64,000 nucleotides of DNA from Palsa-295 sp963785585 (GCA_963785585.1 CAWAVW010000004.1:744001-808000), one strand, 5' to 3'. Shown: positions 48,764-58,001, counted from the first letter of the stretch. Notes: a model not told the origin generated them from the sequence alone. Numbers and translations are program-made.

Positions 48764-51073
48764 CTATTTCGGCGCGCTCGCTGAGACTGTGAAATTCACT
48801 TTGGCGGCCGCGGAATTGTCAAAGCGGTCGGTAATCTGCACGGCGACGGTGTGTTCGCCCGGCGAGAGGCCGGTGATGGCGAAGGAGTAGCTTTCCTTTG
48901 GCGCGTCGGAAAGCAGGCCCACGGGGAAGACGATCTGCCATTCGCCGGCATCGACGCTATAGCGGGCGTGATCGATGGAGACCGAGGAACTGATTCCGTC
49001 GAAGGTCACCTGCGCGCCGCCGGATTTGGATTCGGCGCGAAGATTTTCGATGCGCGGGGAAGAGTTTTCAATTTCGAACCGGTCGCTCGGGCGTTCGCTC
49101 GATAGAGCCAGCGCCGGGGGATTCGAAGGCAAATCGGAGGCGACAATCTTCAAGTAATACGGACCGTCGGGCATGGTCGTGGTATCCCAGGAGTAAAAGC
49201 GCTGGGCGAGCTTGTCTTTCAGCAAACGCCAGGTTGGATCGCCTTCCGAACGGAAATAGACCGAGAAGATGAGGTCGTCGTCGTTGTCGTCGTGAGCCAG
49301 CCACAAGACGCTTTGGTAGCCTTTCTCCTGAAATCCCTGCGGCGGGAGATCGACCTTCGAAGGCTTTGAGCCGGTATCGCTCGTGGCCGAGAGAATGGGA
49401 AATGCGGAAGCGGCGGAGCCGGCACGCTGCGGCATTTTCAGCTGCACCGAAGGCGATGTGCCGGGACCCGCGGCGAGCGACGGAAAGCCCTGCACGCGGA
49501 TGCCGGGATCCTGAACGACGATATCGTCGATAATGGGAGCGACATTTTCCGGCTGGTAGGCGACCGAGACCCATGAAATTTCGGGGGCTGCGGATTTCCC
49601 CGGACCATCGGTAAACACGGCTTTCCATTGAACGAATCGGGCGGGCGGAGCGGAAACCGAATCGCCGGATGCATTCGTATAGGGTCCAGCCCAAGCGCTC
49701 CAATTTTTTTCCGGTCTGGCCGTATTTCCCGAGCGTACGTAGAAAGCAACTTTGCCTTGAGCGCCGCCGTTTTCGCCCCACCAGGTGATGCGTCCCCAGT
49801 GCGAAAAAAGTTTAGCGTCGAAGGTTTGCGATTCGAAGGTGCCGTTTGCTTCGTAACCCGGGCCGAGCGTAAAAATTTTGCCGGGATTGGCGGTGCCGAC
49901 GAAGACACGGCCATCGGGCGCGGAGATCAGGCTGGTGACTTGCGAGGACGGCGGCTTTGCGATCGTGGAATAGACGGCGCTGTTTTCGAGTTCGACGATC
50001 GAGCCCTTGTTGCCGGTGCCGAGCAAGACTTTTCCGCTTGCGGATAAACCCATCGAGAAGACCAGATCGTCGCGCGAGCTCCAAATGGTTTCCGGCGCGG
50101 CGGTGGGAGAGATTTTCACAACTTCGGAGCCGCCCGTGGTTGTGGCGAAAAATGGGAAATTCGGAGGGGCGGCAGGCGCTTGCGGCTGCGCGCCGTTGGT
50201 TGCGCCCTGGCCCTGAAGAATTAGGGATTGCTGCGGCTGAGCGGAAAGGGCTGGATTTGTTTGCGCGGAAGCCGCGGTGCGCTGCTTTTCACCGATCGAC
50301 GCGGCGTACAGATTCCCGGAGGCATCGGTGAGGAGCGAAGTGACTTCTTTTTTGTCGGTCTCGTAGATCACAAAGGACGTACCGGCGACGGGGATGAGCT
50401 GGCCGGGTTTGCGGTTGATCTCGATGCGCAGGATCAAGCCGTCGGGATCGGTGCCGACGAGCAGGTTGCCCTTTGCGTCAAAGGCCAGCGAGCGCGCGTG
50501 GCGTTCGTCGCTTTGGTAGAAGAGTTGGCCTTTTCCGTCGGGCGAGACAGCGAAGATCTCGCCTTTGTCTCCGGTGCCGACGAACAAGACGCCTTGCGAG
50601 TCGATGGCGAGAGCCCAAATGTATTTTGCTTTGGGATCGAAGAAGATGGATTTCTGGCCGTCGGGAGTGACCTTGTAAACCTTGCCGTCGGGCGACGTGC
50701 CGACGAGAAGATTATCGTGCGAATCGAAAACGATGGCCTGCGCGGATAGCTCGGAGGATTCAAATACGGTGGTTGGTTTTGCGGGATCGTCGAAGCGAAG
50801 GACTTTTGCGTCGGAGCCCCCGGCGGCGTAGACGCGACCGCGAGAATCCATGCGCAGCGCCCAGAGGTACGCGAGATTGGGGTCGGAGTAGGGCGCAAAG
50901 GCCGGCGCGGGTACGAGCTTACCGTCGCTGCGGATGGCGACGCCATTGGCGGTGCCTTTGTCGAACTCGGATGCGTCCGATTGCCGCCAGAAATGGGTGC
51001 GCTCGGCGTGAAGCAGGGCGGGCGTGGCAATGGCCAGAAGCAACAGACCGGCTAGAGCGCTTCGACGTGTCAT
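48764..51073 (-). CDS. exported beta-propeller protein with Ig/Fn3-like C-terminal part
   Basis: A 769-residue secreted protein. Signal peptide MTRRSALAGLLLLAIATPALLHA. Residues about 60-420 are propeller-like repeats, each with a phrase such as DSRGRVYAAGGSD, DSHDNLLVGTSPDG, DSQGVLFVGTGDKG, DAKGNLLVGTDPDG and APDGRVFVGTANPG. About 430-760 is beta-sandwich-like, ending TVAVQITDRFDNSAAAKVNFTV. It resembles NHL/SMP-30-type propellers fused to Fn3-like domains. Function unknown. ATG 51073 has AGGAG ten bases upstream. It follows the S55 protein gene by 33 bases, so the two are co-transcribed. Confidence 0.78.
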   Translation of the reverse strand: MTRRSALAGLLLLAIATPALLHAERTHFWRQSDASEFDKGTANGVAIRSDGKLVPAPAFAPYSDPNLAYLWALRMDSRGRVYAAGGSDAKVLRFDDPAKPTTVFESSELSAQAIVFDSHDNLLVGTSPDGKVYKVTPDGQKSIFFDPKAKYIWALAIDSQGVLFVGTGDKGEIFAVSPDGKGQLFYQSDERHARSLAFDAKGNLLVGTDPDGLILRIEINRKPGQLIPVAGTSFVIYETDKKEVTSLLTDASGNLYAASIGEKQRTAASAQTNPALSAQPQQSLILQGQGATNGAQPQAPAAPPNFPFFATTTGGSEVVKISPTAAPETIWSSRDDLVFSMGLSASGKVLLGTGNKGSIVELENSAVYSTIAKPPSSQVTSLISAPDGRVFVGTANPGKIFTLGPGYEANGTFESQTFDAKLFSHWGRITWWGENGGAQGKVAFYVRSGNTARPEKNWSAWAGPYTNASGDSVSAPPARFVQWKAVFTDGPGKSAAPEISWVSVAYQPENVAPIIDDIVVQDPGIRVQGFPSLAAGPGTSPSVQLKMPQRAGSAASAFPILSATSDTGSKPSKVDLPPQGFQEKGYQSVLWLAHDDNDDDLIFSVYFRSEGDPTWRLLKDKLAQRFYSWDTTTMPDGPYYLKIVASDLPSNPPALALSSERPSDRFEIENSSPRIENLRAESKSGGAQVTFDGISSSVSIDHARYSVDAGEWQIVFPVGLLSDAPKESYSFAITGLSPGEHTVAVQITDRFDNSAAAKVNFTVSASAPK

Positions 51074-51106
51074 CCGAACGAATCTCCTTGGCAAGCTTTG
51101 GTGAAA

Positions 51107-52912
51107 CTACTTTACGGTGATGGTGAGAGTCCTTTCGCCGGAAATTACCTGGTGCAACTCGACCGACCATTCCCCGGCGATGGATTGGTTGGTGACGCGA
51201 GCGCTGGTTGGATTCTGGCGCTGATCGAGGACGTTGATTTCCGATGCCGGCGCATTGGGCATGATCTTGTCTTCGACGGTGAGAGTGGGCGTCGGCTGCA
51301 GCAGAGTGGCGTACAGGCGGTCATTTTGGCGGACGCGGTTGATCAGGTTGATCAACTCCTCGAGGCCCGGTAGTTGGCCTTGCGAGCCTGCTTCGGCGGC
51401 TTCGACGTTGCGATTGACGAAGCCGGCATCGCTGACGACGAGCTGCAATTGTCCGCGCGCGGCCTGCGCGGGAATGGTGACGTGAATTTCCTCGATGGAC
51501 GTGGGGCCGCGATAAGGACGCAGCTGCACTTTCACTCCCACGGTTTCGCCCGGGCGGGCCTCGGTTTTGTCGAGCCATGCGCCGTCGATGGTGGCCTCGC
51601 GGCGTTCGGGCTCGGTGGAGACGCGCAGATGAATGCCGTCGATATGCGGGATTTCGTAAGGGTTGGAGTAAATGCGCGAGAAAATATTCTGGACGGCGGC
51701 GGCGACATAAAATCCCGTGGGGACGGGATTGTCGTTGGGCACGAAAAGGTCGCTAAGAGACACTGAGGAGTGGTTCCTGATGGCGATATCGCCTTCGAGG
51801 TGAAGCGTGGATCGTTCGCTGTAGGCGGGCGTGCTGACGATGCCGTTGTAAGCGGTGAGCGCGACCAGAGACGGCGTGAGTTCCGGGCTCTCGACAATTT
51901 CGAAGTGAAATTTCTTTTCGGTGAACGGGGTGACGAGCGTTACGTCCACCGGAATCATCGGCGGCCCGTCGCCGAGCTGGCCCATGATGGCGGTGACGCG
52001 GTCTTGGGTGAGAGTGCCGATCGTTCCGCCGGTTGAGATGATTTTCGTGGAGGCCATCGCCGAGGCGAGCGTGGTGACCACGTGAGCGCGGGCCATGGGC
52101 ATGGCGACCGAGCCCAGAGAAAATATCGGATGGCCGCAAGCGTACACGCGGCCGTGGTCCACGCGGGTGACGGTGCAACCCGGCGTGAGCGTCAAATCTC
52201 CGCGGACCAGCTGAACGCCGACCATATCGCCGGGCTTGAGTTGTGCGTCATCGGGTTGCGGCGCGGCGCTGCCGCCGGCGGAAATGCTCATGCCCCATCC
52301 GGCGAATTGGCTGGCGAAGCGCGCGATGGTGTCTGGGTACAGGCCGGTCGAGATCAACGGCGTTTCGATGGGAATTAGAAATTCACCGGAACCCGCGCCG
52401 ATGGATTTCGCGAATGAGTCCGGTAGCGGCACGGCGGCGGAATAGGCGAGGGATTGCGGCGATGGATTCGCGCCGGAAGCATGAGCCGCCGCGGGCGCGA
52501 CGGATTTTTCAATGTCGAGCATGTTGGCGATCGGAGTGACGCCGCCGATGGCTTCTTTGGTGAACAGGCCCAGCTTGAGAGAGAGGGCGCCGGCGAGTTT
52601 GCCGTCGAAATAAACCGGGCTGCCGCTCATGCCCGCGACGACGCCGCTGTGCTCGGCTTCCTGGCCGAGGAGGCGGACGAGGATGACGTCTTGCTGCGGG
52701 CCGAGCGCGTTTTGCAGGACGCCGATGACGACCAGATCGACCTTTACGATTTCGTCGCCGGAGTAAATCGTGTAAACGACGCCCTTCATGCCGGGTTTGA
52801 CCTGGTCGAGAGGGAAGAGCGGGGCAGGGTCGTCCGCACGGAGCGGAAACGCGAAGGCAAGGAGGAGGCCCAGAAGCAGGGTGGAAGACAATCGCCGAAG
52901 CGCCGAAGGCAT
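51107..52912 (-). CDS. exported protein with SpoIVB-type S55 serine peptidase domain
   Basis: A 601-residue protein. Signal peptide at 1-26. Residues 35-135 carry the S55/SpoIVB pattern: VKPGMKGVVYTIYSGDEI, a hydrophobic strand VDLVVIGVLQNALGPQQDVI, then SGVVAGMSGSPVYFDGKLAGAL with GMSGSP at 94-99, the peptidase active-site segment. ACGHPIFSLGS further on is another SpoIVB-like segment. In sporulating Firmicutes SpoIVB signals across a membrane by cleaving partner proteins. This organism shows no sporulation genes here, so the role differs. The C-terminal 350 residues are beta-rich. It heads an operon with the propeller protein. Confidence 0.82.
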   Translation of the reverse strand: MPSALRRLSSTLLLGLLLAFAFPLRADDPAPLFPLDQVKPGMKGVVYTIYSGDEIVKVDLVVIGVLQNALGPQQDVILVRLLGQEAEHSGVVAGMSGSPVYFDGKLAGALSLKLGLFTKEAIGGVTPIANMLDIEKSVAPAAAHASGANPSPQSLAYSAAVPLPDSFAKSIGAGSGEFLIPIETPLISTGLYPDTIARFASQFAGWGMSISAGGSAAPQPDDAQLKPGDMVGVQLVRGDLTLTPGCTVTRVDHGRVYACGHPIFSLGSVAMPMARAHVVTTLASAMASTKIISTGGTIGTLTQDRVTAIMGQLGDGPPMIPVDVTLVTPFTEKKFHFEIVESPELTPSLVALTAYNGIVSTPAYSERSTLHLEGDIAIRNHSSVSLSDLFVPNDNPVPTGFYVAAAVQNIFSRIYSNPYEIPHIDGIHLRVSTEPERREATIDGAWLDKTEARPGETVGVKVQLRPYRGPTSIEEIHVTIPAQAARGQLQLVVSDAGFVNRNVEAAEAGSQGQLPGLEELINLINRVRQNDRLYATLLQPTPTLTVEDKIMPNAPASEINVLDQRQNPTSARVTNQSIAGEWSVELHQVISGERTLTITVK

Positions 52913-52921
52913 CAGAATTCG

Positions 52922-52927
52922 ATGATA
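52922..52927 (-). promoter_or_regulatory. -10 box upstream of the S55 protein gene
   Basis: TATCAT on the minus strand, nine bases before ATG 52912, divergent from the aroA promoter 33 bases away. Confidence 0.35.
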
Positions 52928-52959
52928 CGCGGCGGTTTGGCGGGATGCAAATTGAGGCG

Positions 52960-52968
52960 TGCTAGAAT
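52960..52968 (+). promoter_or_regulatory. extended -10 promoter of aroA with leaderless geometry
   Basis: TGCTAGAAT fits TGnTANNNT. The -10 hexamer ends at 52968, six bases (TTCAAA) before the aroA ATG at 52975. There is no Shine-Dalgarno sequence. Confidence 0.55.
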
Positions 52969-52974
52969 TTCAAA

Positions 52975-54282
52975 ATGTCAAAAAAGACGGTTTCTCCGGG
53001 CGGACATATCAACGGAGTGGTGGAATTGCCGGGCGACAAATCGATTTCGCACCGGTACGCGATTTTGGCGGCGCTGGCGGAGGGAACGAGCGAGATTCAG
53101 AACTATTCGACGGCGGCGGACTGCCAGAGCACGCTCGAGTGTTTGCGGCGGCTGGGAATTGAGATCGACGCGACGCGCGAGAGGGTGAGGATCGCCGGGA
53201 AGGGCCTGGATGGCCTGCGGCCGTCGCGAAAGGATCTGGACGCGGAAAATTCCGGCACGACGATGCGGATGCTCTCGGGCGTGCTGGCCGGGCAGACGTT
53301 TACGACGACGATAACGGGAGACGGATCGCTGAGGAAGCGTCCGATGCGGCGCGTGATCGAGCCGCTGCGCATGATGGGAGCCGAGATCAAAAGCGCGGAA
53401 GGCGACAGGGCTCCACTCGAAATTCGCGGCGGAAAGCTGAAGGCCATCGAGTACACGCTGCCGATTCCCAGCGCGCAGGTGAAGTCGGCGGTGCTGCTGG
53501 CCGGAATGTACGCGGACGGGCCGACCAGCGTGCTGGAATCGGTTCGGACGCGCGATCATACCGAGCTGGCGCTGCGGGAAATGGGCGCGTCGATTGAGAC
53601 GACGAAGGGTGTGGTGCGGATTCAGCCGCGGCCGAAACTGCAGGCGCGCAACCTGACAGTGCCGGGCGATTTGTCGGCGGCCGTATTCCTGATTGCGGCG
53701 GCGTTGATTTTGCCGGAGTCGTCGCTGATGTTGCACAACGTGGGGTTGAATCCGGGGCGCGGACGAGTGCTGGATTTCCTGATTTCGATCGGAGCGCCGG
53801 TGAATCTCGCTTCGGTGCAGTTGCGAGACGGCGAGTTGATTGGCGACGTGGCGGTGCACTACGCGGCGCTGAAGGGCGGCCAGGTTTCCGGCGCGATGAC
53901 GGCGGAGATGATCGACGAGCTGCCGATGCTGGCGGCGCTGGGCGCGTACACGGAAGAGGGCATCGAAATTCGCGACGCGCAGGAGTTGCGAGTGAAGGAA
54001 AGCGACCGGATCGCGGCCATCGCCGAAGGGCTGCGGCAGATGGGCGCGCAGGTGGAAGAGTTCGGCGACGGATTGCGGGTCGCCGGGAAAAGCGCCGGAA
54101 AATTACGCTGCGCGAAAATCGATCCCAAGGGCGACCACCGGATTGCGATGGCGCTGGCGGTGGCGGGTTTGGGCGCAGAAGGCGAAACGGTGATCCGCGA
54201 TTCGGAGTGCGTGGGCGTTTCGTTTCCGGATTTCTTCGCGACACTGGAAAGATTGCGCGGCGGGGGCAGCGAGGCGAGCTAG
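52975..54282 (+). CDS. aroA: 3-phosphoshikimate 1-carboxyvinyltransferase (EPSP synthase)
   Basis: A 435-residue enzyme of the shikimate pathway, joining phosphoenolpyruvate to shikimate-3-phosphate. LPGDKSISHRYAIL near the N-terminus binds substrate, NSGTTMRMLSG is the PEP-loop region, and RVKESDRI and GDHRIAMA are the C-terminal signatures. The length is normal. Its end overlaps the convergent DUF4097 gene by four bases. The gene is not next to other aromatic pathway genes. Transcript probably leaderless. Confidence 0.96.
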   Translation: MSKKTVSPGGHINGVVELPGDKSISHRYAILAALAEGTSEIQNYSTAADCQSTLECLRRLGIEIDATRERVRIAGKGLDGLRPSRKDLDAENSGTTMRMLSGVLAGQTFTTTITGDGSLRKRPMRRVIEPLRMMGAEIKSAEGDRAPLEIRGGKLKAIEYTLPIPSAQVKSAVLLAGMYADGPTSVLESVRTRDHTELALREMGASIETTKGVVRIQPRPKLQARNLTVPGDLSAAVFLIAAALILPESSLMLHNVGLNPGRGRVLDFLISIGAPVNLASVQLRDGELIGDVAVHYAALKGGQVSGAMTAEMIDELPMLAALGAYTEEGIEIRDAQELRVKESDRIAAIAEGLRQMGAQVEEFGDGLRVAGKSAGKLRCAKIDPKGDHRIAMALAVAGLGAEGETVIRDSECVGVSFPDFFATLERLRGGGSEAS

Positions 54283-55637
54283 GACGACTTGTTGATGTTG
54301 ATCGTGCCGTAGCTGGTGACGATGTTGATTTTCGGTCCGGACGCGCCCACTTTGCCGACGAGTTTGCCGGTGCCGTTATCGCTGGAAGAAACCAGAGACG
54401 GATTATCGAAATCGCTTTGCACGTCACCGGATTTCGAAACGGCGGAGATTTCAAAAGTCGATTGCGACGGAAGAGTGAGATCGACTTCGCCGGAGTCGTT
54501 GGCGATGGCGATGTCTTCCCTGGGCGGCTGCGCGTAGCCGACTTTCACGCTGCCGTTGGTGTCTGCGATGGACAGCTTGCCCGCGACGTTTTCCACTTCG
54601 ATGTCTTTGTTCTGCGTGGCGAGCCTGGCATCGCCTTCGACGTCCGAGACTTCCACGGCGCGCGAGTCCAATTCGAGAAGTCCGGTCAGGCGGACGAGCA
54701 CGAGATCAGCTTTCTGCGATTGATAGTGAGTGGTTTTGCCGACGTTGCGCATGCGGATGGGGCCGAAGAATTCGCCGTTCACGGTAGCGTCGCCGCTCAC
54801 GTCGGTTACTTCAATTTCGTTCCCTTTCCCCGTGATGCGAACGTTGCCTTTTGCGTTGGTGATGCGCGCGTCGCCCTTGGTGAGCGCGGCGGAAACGTCC
54901 GAGCCGCAGTCGTGAATTTCGATGTCGCCCTGCGTGGACGACACGGTGACCGCTCCGGAAACGTCGGCGATGTTTACGTCGCCGTGTCCGGTATTGATCG
55001 TGACGACGGAAGATTTCGGGACGGTGATTTCAAAGTCCACCGAAATGCTGCCGTGGGAGACGTCTTGATTGACGGGATGGACGAGATAGCCGTCGGAGGC
55101 TTTGTCGATCGCGATTTGGACTTCTTTGGCCATCCGGTCGGCGGTCGATTCGTTGGAAGCGTGGGCGGTGGTGCCGGCGCTGACGCGCAGGTCGGAATCA
55201 TCGCCGGCATGGACGTTGACGTTGCCTCGGCTGGTTTCAATCCTGATGTGCGAGCCGGAGGGGATTGCTTTCGCGGGGAGTTCCTGGCTCTGGCTCGACT
55301 CCTGATTGAACATGCTCATGTCGATCGAGAGGTCGGGATTTTTTTCGCGGATTTTCGAGTAGATTCCCATGCCACCGAGAACGAGCACGATCAGGACGAG
55401 GAGGGCCGCTTCGCCGCCATTCAGCAGCGGAGGACGGACCTGGCCGGAACGTTGAGCGGCAAAGTTGTCGATGAGTTTCGCGACGCCCCAGAGAATCAGA
55501 AGCAGGGGCGAGAAGCGCCAAAAAACGTGCCAGAGGTGGAAGTCGGGATTAAAGCGAGCCACGAGAAACAGCGCGCCCAGCAAAATCAGGAGCAAGCCGC
55601 TAAAAATGGATCTGCGCTCGTAGGGGCCGTTGGTCAC
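54279..55637 (-). CDS. membrane-anchored DUF4097 protein with LiaI/LiaF-like N-terminal region
   Basis: A 452-residue protein. The first 100 residues hold about three hydrophobic helices (IFSGLLLILLGALFLVARF; FSPLLLILWGVAKLI; ALLVLIVLVLGGMGIY) with the LLLILWG pattern of LiaI/LiaF-like DUF5668 proteins. The rest is a DUF4097 beta-helix of short repeats such as TSRGNVNVHAGD, INTGHGDVNIADV, SSTQGDIEIHD and SKSGDVQSDFD, outside the membrane. GTG start with GAGGAT five bases upstream, seven bases after the preceding gene. It is the last gene of the ECF sigma operon and probably part of an envelope-stress response. Confidence 0.75.
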   Translation of the reverse strand: MTNGPYERRSIFSGLLLILLGALFLVARFNPDFHLWHVFWRFSPLLLILWGVAKLIDNFAAQRSGQVRPPLLNGGEAALLVLIVLVLGGMGIYSKIREKNPDLSIDMSMFNQESSQSQELPAKAIPSGSHIRIETSRGNVNVHAGDDSDLRVSAGTTAHASNESTADRMAKEVQIAIDKASDGYLVHPVNQDVSHGSISVDFEITVPKSSVVTINTGHGDVNIADVSGAVTVSSTQGDIEIHDCGSDVSAALTKGDARITNAKGNVRITGKGNEIEVTDVSGDATVNGEFFGPIRMRNVGKTTHYQSQKADLVLVRLTGLLELDSRAVEVSDVEGDARLATQNKDIEVENVAGKLSIADTNGSVKVGYAQPPREDIAIANDSGEVDLTLPSQSTFEISAVSKSGDVQSDFDNPSLVSSSDNGTGKLVGKVGASGPKINIVTSYGTININKSS

Positions 55638-55644
55638 GAGATCC

Positions 55645-55860
55645 TCACGAGCCGACGTGACCGTCTTTGGAAGCGAACGACTGGGCGACCAAAATAATTC
55701 CGGCGACGATCAGCAGGATCGGCCACAAATCGCCGAAGCTGTAGCGCGAGTATTCGGCAGCAAGGAACAGCGCTCCGACGGTGATGATCATCACCGGCCC
55801 CATCAATCCGCGAACTTTGCAATACGCGCAACTGCAGTGGGTTCGAATCGCGTCGGCCAT
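55645..55860 (-). CDS. small LiaI/DUF5668-like membrane protein
   Basis: A 71-residue protein. MADAIRTHCSCAYCKV gives three cysteines near the N-terminus, then two hydrophobic helices, PVMIITVGALFLAAEY and DLWPILLIVAGIILVAQSF. The G-x-L-F-L and LWPILLI phrases match LiaI/LiaF-type N-terminal regions, also found in its two operon neighbours. AGGAG lies seven bases before the ATG. It lies nine bases after the zinc-ribbon gene and seven before the DUF4097 gene. Function unknown. Confidence 0.7.
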   Translation of the reverse strand: MADAIRTHCSCAYCKVRGLMGPVMIITVGALFLAAEYSRYSFGDLWPILLIVAGIILVAQSFASKDGHVGS

Positions 55861-55869
55861 GATCGGCTC

Positions 55870-56469
55870 CTAGGAATCCTTCTTCATGCGGTCCCAAACC
55901 AGCCATCCGCCCACGGCGATCAGGGCAATGGGCCAGGTCTTCGAAAACCAATCGCGCTGCAGCAATCCGAAGTTGGCCATCAGCAGCAGCGCGCCGATGG
56001 CGATCAAAATGAAGGCGCCGATCGGTTTGCTGGAAGGGCCCTCGACGAGGTTCGGAGGTTCCGGTTCACCCAACTGGCGGGCCTTCGCGGTGCGATACGC
56101 TTCGACCGGCATGTAGAGGCAGAAGAAACCGAGGCCGATGGCAAAGAACGCATCGAAGCCTCCGGGCATGTCTGCATTGAGCATGGCGATGAGGCCGCCG
56201 AAAATCAGAACGTGTATAACGCCTTTTAGAATTTGTCCGTTATAGACGGCGCCGAGACCGGGAATCAGTCCGAGAACAGCGGCGAGTCCGGGATTCGAGC
56301 CGGATTTCATCGGCGGAGGAAGTTGCGGAGTGCCGGCGACGAGCGCGCCGAGGCACGGTTCGCAGTAAAGCGCGCCATTCACTTCTCGCGTGCACGTCGG
56401 GCAGAGCGCCTTGCCGCAATTGCGACAAAATCCAGTAGCTACCAATTCGGGATGGGTGGCGCAATTCAT
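55870..56469 (-). CDS. B-box zinc-ribbon/LiaI-like membrane protein
   Basis: A 199-residue protein. The N-terminal cysteine-rich B-box-type finger (HPELVATGFCRNCGKALCPTC, then CEPC) is followed by a hydrophobic region with GLIPGLGAVYNGQILKGVIH, a TM2-like turn, and a C-terminal LiaI-like pair of helices with FILIAIGALLLMANFGLL and WPIALIAVGGWLVWD. ATG 56469 has AGGAG six bases upstream and overlaps the anti-sigma stop by four bases (ATGA), so the two are translationally coupled. It probably acts with the sigma/anti-sigma pair in sensing or shaping the envelope. Confidence 0.75.
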   Translation of the reverse strand: MNCATHPELVATGFCRNCGKALCPTCTREVNGALYCEPCLGALVAGTPQLPPPMKSGSNPGLAAVLGLIPGLGAVYNGQILKGVIHVLIFGGLIAMLNADMPGGFDAFFAIGLGFFCLYMPVEAYRTAKARQLGEPEPPNLVEGPSSKPIGAFILIAIGALLLMANFGLLQRDWFSKTWPIALIAVGGWLVWDRMKKDS

Positions 56470-57164
56470 CGGGAACTCCTGTTCCATGCGTTTATGGTGG
56501 ATCCGAAGCCCTGATTTACAGCGCACGCGAGCATTGCGAGAGTGCGCGACTGGCTGTGGCCGGGATTCGGACGGGACTGCGATTTTTCCTGCGGACTCTG
56601 ATTCTTCGGTTGTTGCTGATCGTTTGGAACCGTCGATGGGTTTGCATCCGGTGAAGGTTCGCTCGAGGGCTGCAACCGCGATTGAATCTCGTAGACGACG
56701 CGGAGATCGTTCACATATTTCACGCTGCGCGCGTAGGTAAGGTGCACGGAGCGATTGGCGGTGCGAAACGCGTTCACGGGGCTGAAGTCGGCGCGCTTGA
56801 GCTTGGAGGGAGTGATGCCGCCGGTGTAGATCAGAATCAAAATCGTGGCGGCCACGGTAGCGAGACCCATCGCGAGTCGCGGCTGCAGCAAGCGAGTGGT
56901 CCAGCCGAACCAGCGCGTCCATCCTTCTTTCTGAACGCGAGGACCAAGCGTGGAGTCGAGGATCCGGTTCACCAGCAGCGGCGATTCAGGGACTTGCTCG
57001 AGCGACCGCATGCGCGCGACCAGGCTGCCGACCTGGGCGACCGTTTGCGCGCAATCCTGACAGGATGCCGAGTGCGCCTGGAAAGCGGCGGTTTCGGCGG
57101 GCGTAAGAGCGCCGTCGAGATAATCGCTGAGCCGTTCTTCGGTCGTTGTGCAGTTCCAGTTCAT
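56466..57164 (-). CDS. anti-sigma factor with zinc-finger (ZAS-like) domain
   Basis: A 232-residue membrane protein. The N-terminal cytoplasmic domain reads CTTTEERLSDYLDGALTPAE with HSASCQDC, the Hx3CxxC anti-sigma zinc-finger motif. A single transmembrane helix follows (AMGLATVAATILILIYTGG, about 97-115), then a C-terminal periplasmic Gln/Ser/Pro-rich tail. It holds the ECF sigma factor encoded 18 bases upstream in an inactive state until a signal releases it. It overlaps the next gene by four bases. Confidence 0.88.
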   Translation of the reverse strand: MNWNCTTTEERLSDYLDGALTPAETAAFQAHSASCQDCAQTVAQVGSLVARMRSLEQVPESPLLVNRILDSTLGPRVQKEGWTRWFGWTTRLLQPRLAMGLATVAATILILIYTGGITPSKLKRADFSPVNAFRTANRSVHLTYARSVKYVNDLRVVYEIQSRLQPSSEPSPDANPSTVPNDQQQPKNQSPQEKSQSRPNPGHSQSRTLAMLACAVNQGFGSTINAWNRSSR

Positions 57165-57182
57165 AAATTCTCGGCTCCGAAA

Positions 57183-57752
57183 TTAATTCGGACGAAGTCC
57201 CATTTCTTCCAAAACTTTCGCCAATTCGATTCTGCCGCGGTTGATTCTGGACTTCACAGTGCCTTCGGGAACCTGAAGGACGGTTTGAATCTCGCTGTAG
57301 TCGAGTCCCTGCAAGTCCCGCAAGATAACCGCTTCGCGAAGTTCCGGCGAAAGTTTGGCGAGACCTTGCTGCAATTGTTCGCTCAACTCCGACGCCAGGG
57401 CCAGCTTGTCTGGCGTGCGAGCGGAGGACTCTTTGTTTTCGACCTGCGGCATCACGTCGTCCATCGAATCGGTGAGGCGATCGCGACGGGTGCGGCGGTA
57501 GTGATCGACCAACAGGTTGCGCGTGACGCTGGTGAGCCAAGTGGGAAACGCGCCGAACGTAGGACGGTAGCTTGGCAGCGTTCGATAAACCCGCAGGAAC
57601 ACTTCCTGGCTCATGTCTTCGGCCTCCGTCCGATTCCCTGTGAACCGGTAGCAGATGTTAAACACGCGGCGAGCGTGCCTGCGTACAAGTTCTTCCCAGG
57701 CCGAACCCTCGCCCTGGAGACAATCGTGTACCAGTTGGGCGTCGGGCTCCAA
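57183..57752 (-). CDS. ECF-type RNA polymerase sigma factor (RpoE-like)
   Basis: A 189-residue sigma factor. Region 2 is visible in EELVRRHARRVFNICYRFTGNRTEAEDMSQEVFLRVY with the DxxQ-type -10 recognition helix. Region 4 is LSPELREAVILRDLQGLDYSEIQTVLQVPEGTVKSRINRGR, the -35 binding helix-turn-helix. A start codon TTG at 57752 is the only option that keeps region 2 whole, since a stop lies upstream in frame. A GGAAG is just before it. It heads the five-gene envelope operon with its anti-sigma factor. Confidence 0.92.
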   Translation of the reverse strand: MEPDAQLVHDCLQGEGSAWEELVRRHARRVFNICYRFTGNRTEAEDMSQEVFLRVYRTLPSYRPTFGAFPTWLTSVTRNLLVDHYRRTRRDRLTDSMDDVMPQVENKESSARTPDKLALASELSEQLQQGLAKLSPELREAVILRDLQGLDYSEIQTVLQVPEGTVKSRINRGRIELAKVLEEMGLRPN

Positions 57753-57973
57753 GCTTCCTTAGCCTCATTACCTCTTCCAGCTTGCGGCCTCACTGATGTA
57801 ACGCAATCGGTTCCGGAAATGTTCCGCCCTGTCCGATAGCGGACAATCGGGCACGAAGGAGTGCCGATTGTCTGGCGGGGTCGCGACGCGGGAATCTTAT
57901 CCGCGAAGCCAAGGGGAACACAAGTGCCATGAGCGCAAGGGAATACGAAGGCGAAAGGAGGGCGAAGGGCGCC

Positions 57974-58001
57974 TTGACACTTTTGGAAGCTTGCTGATAC
58001 G
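57974..58001 (+). promoter_or_regulatory. promoter of the flippase-like gene
   Basis: A perfect -35 TTGACA (57974-57979), 16-base spacer, then a weak -10 GATACG (57996-58001). The predicted start near 58008 is only a few bases from ATG 58013. Confidence 0.45.
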
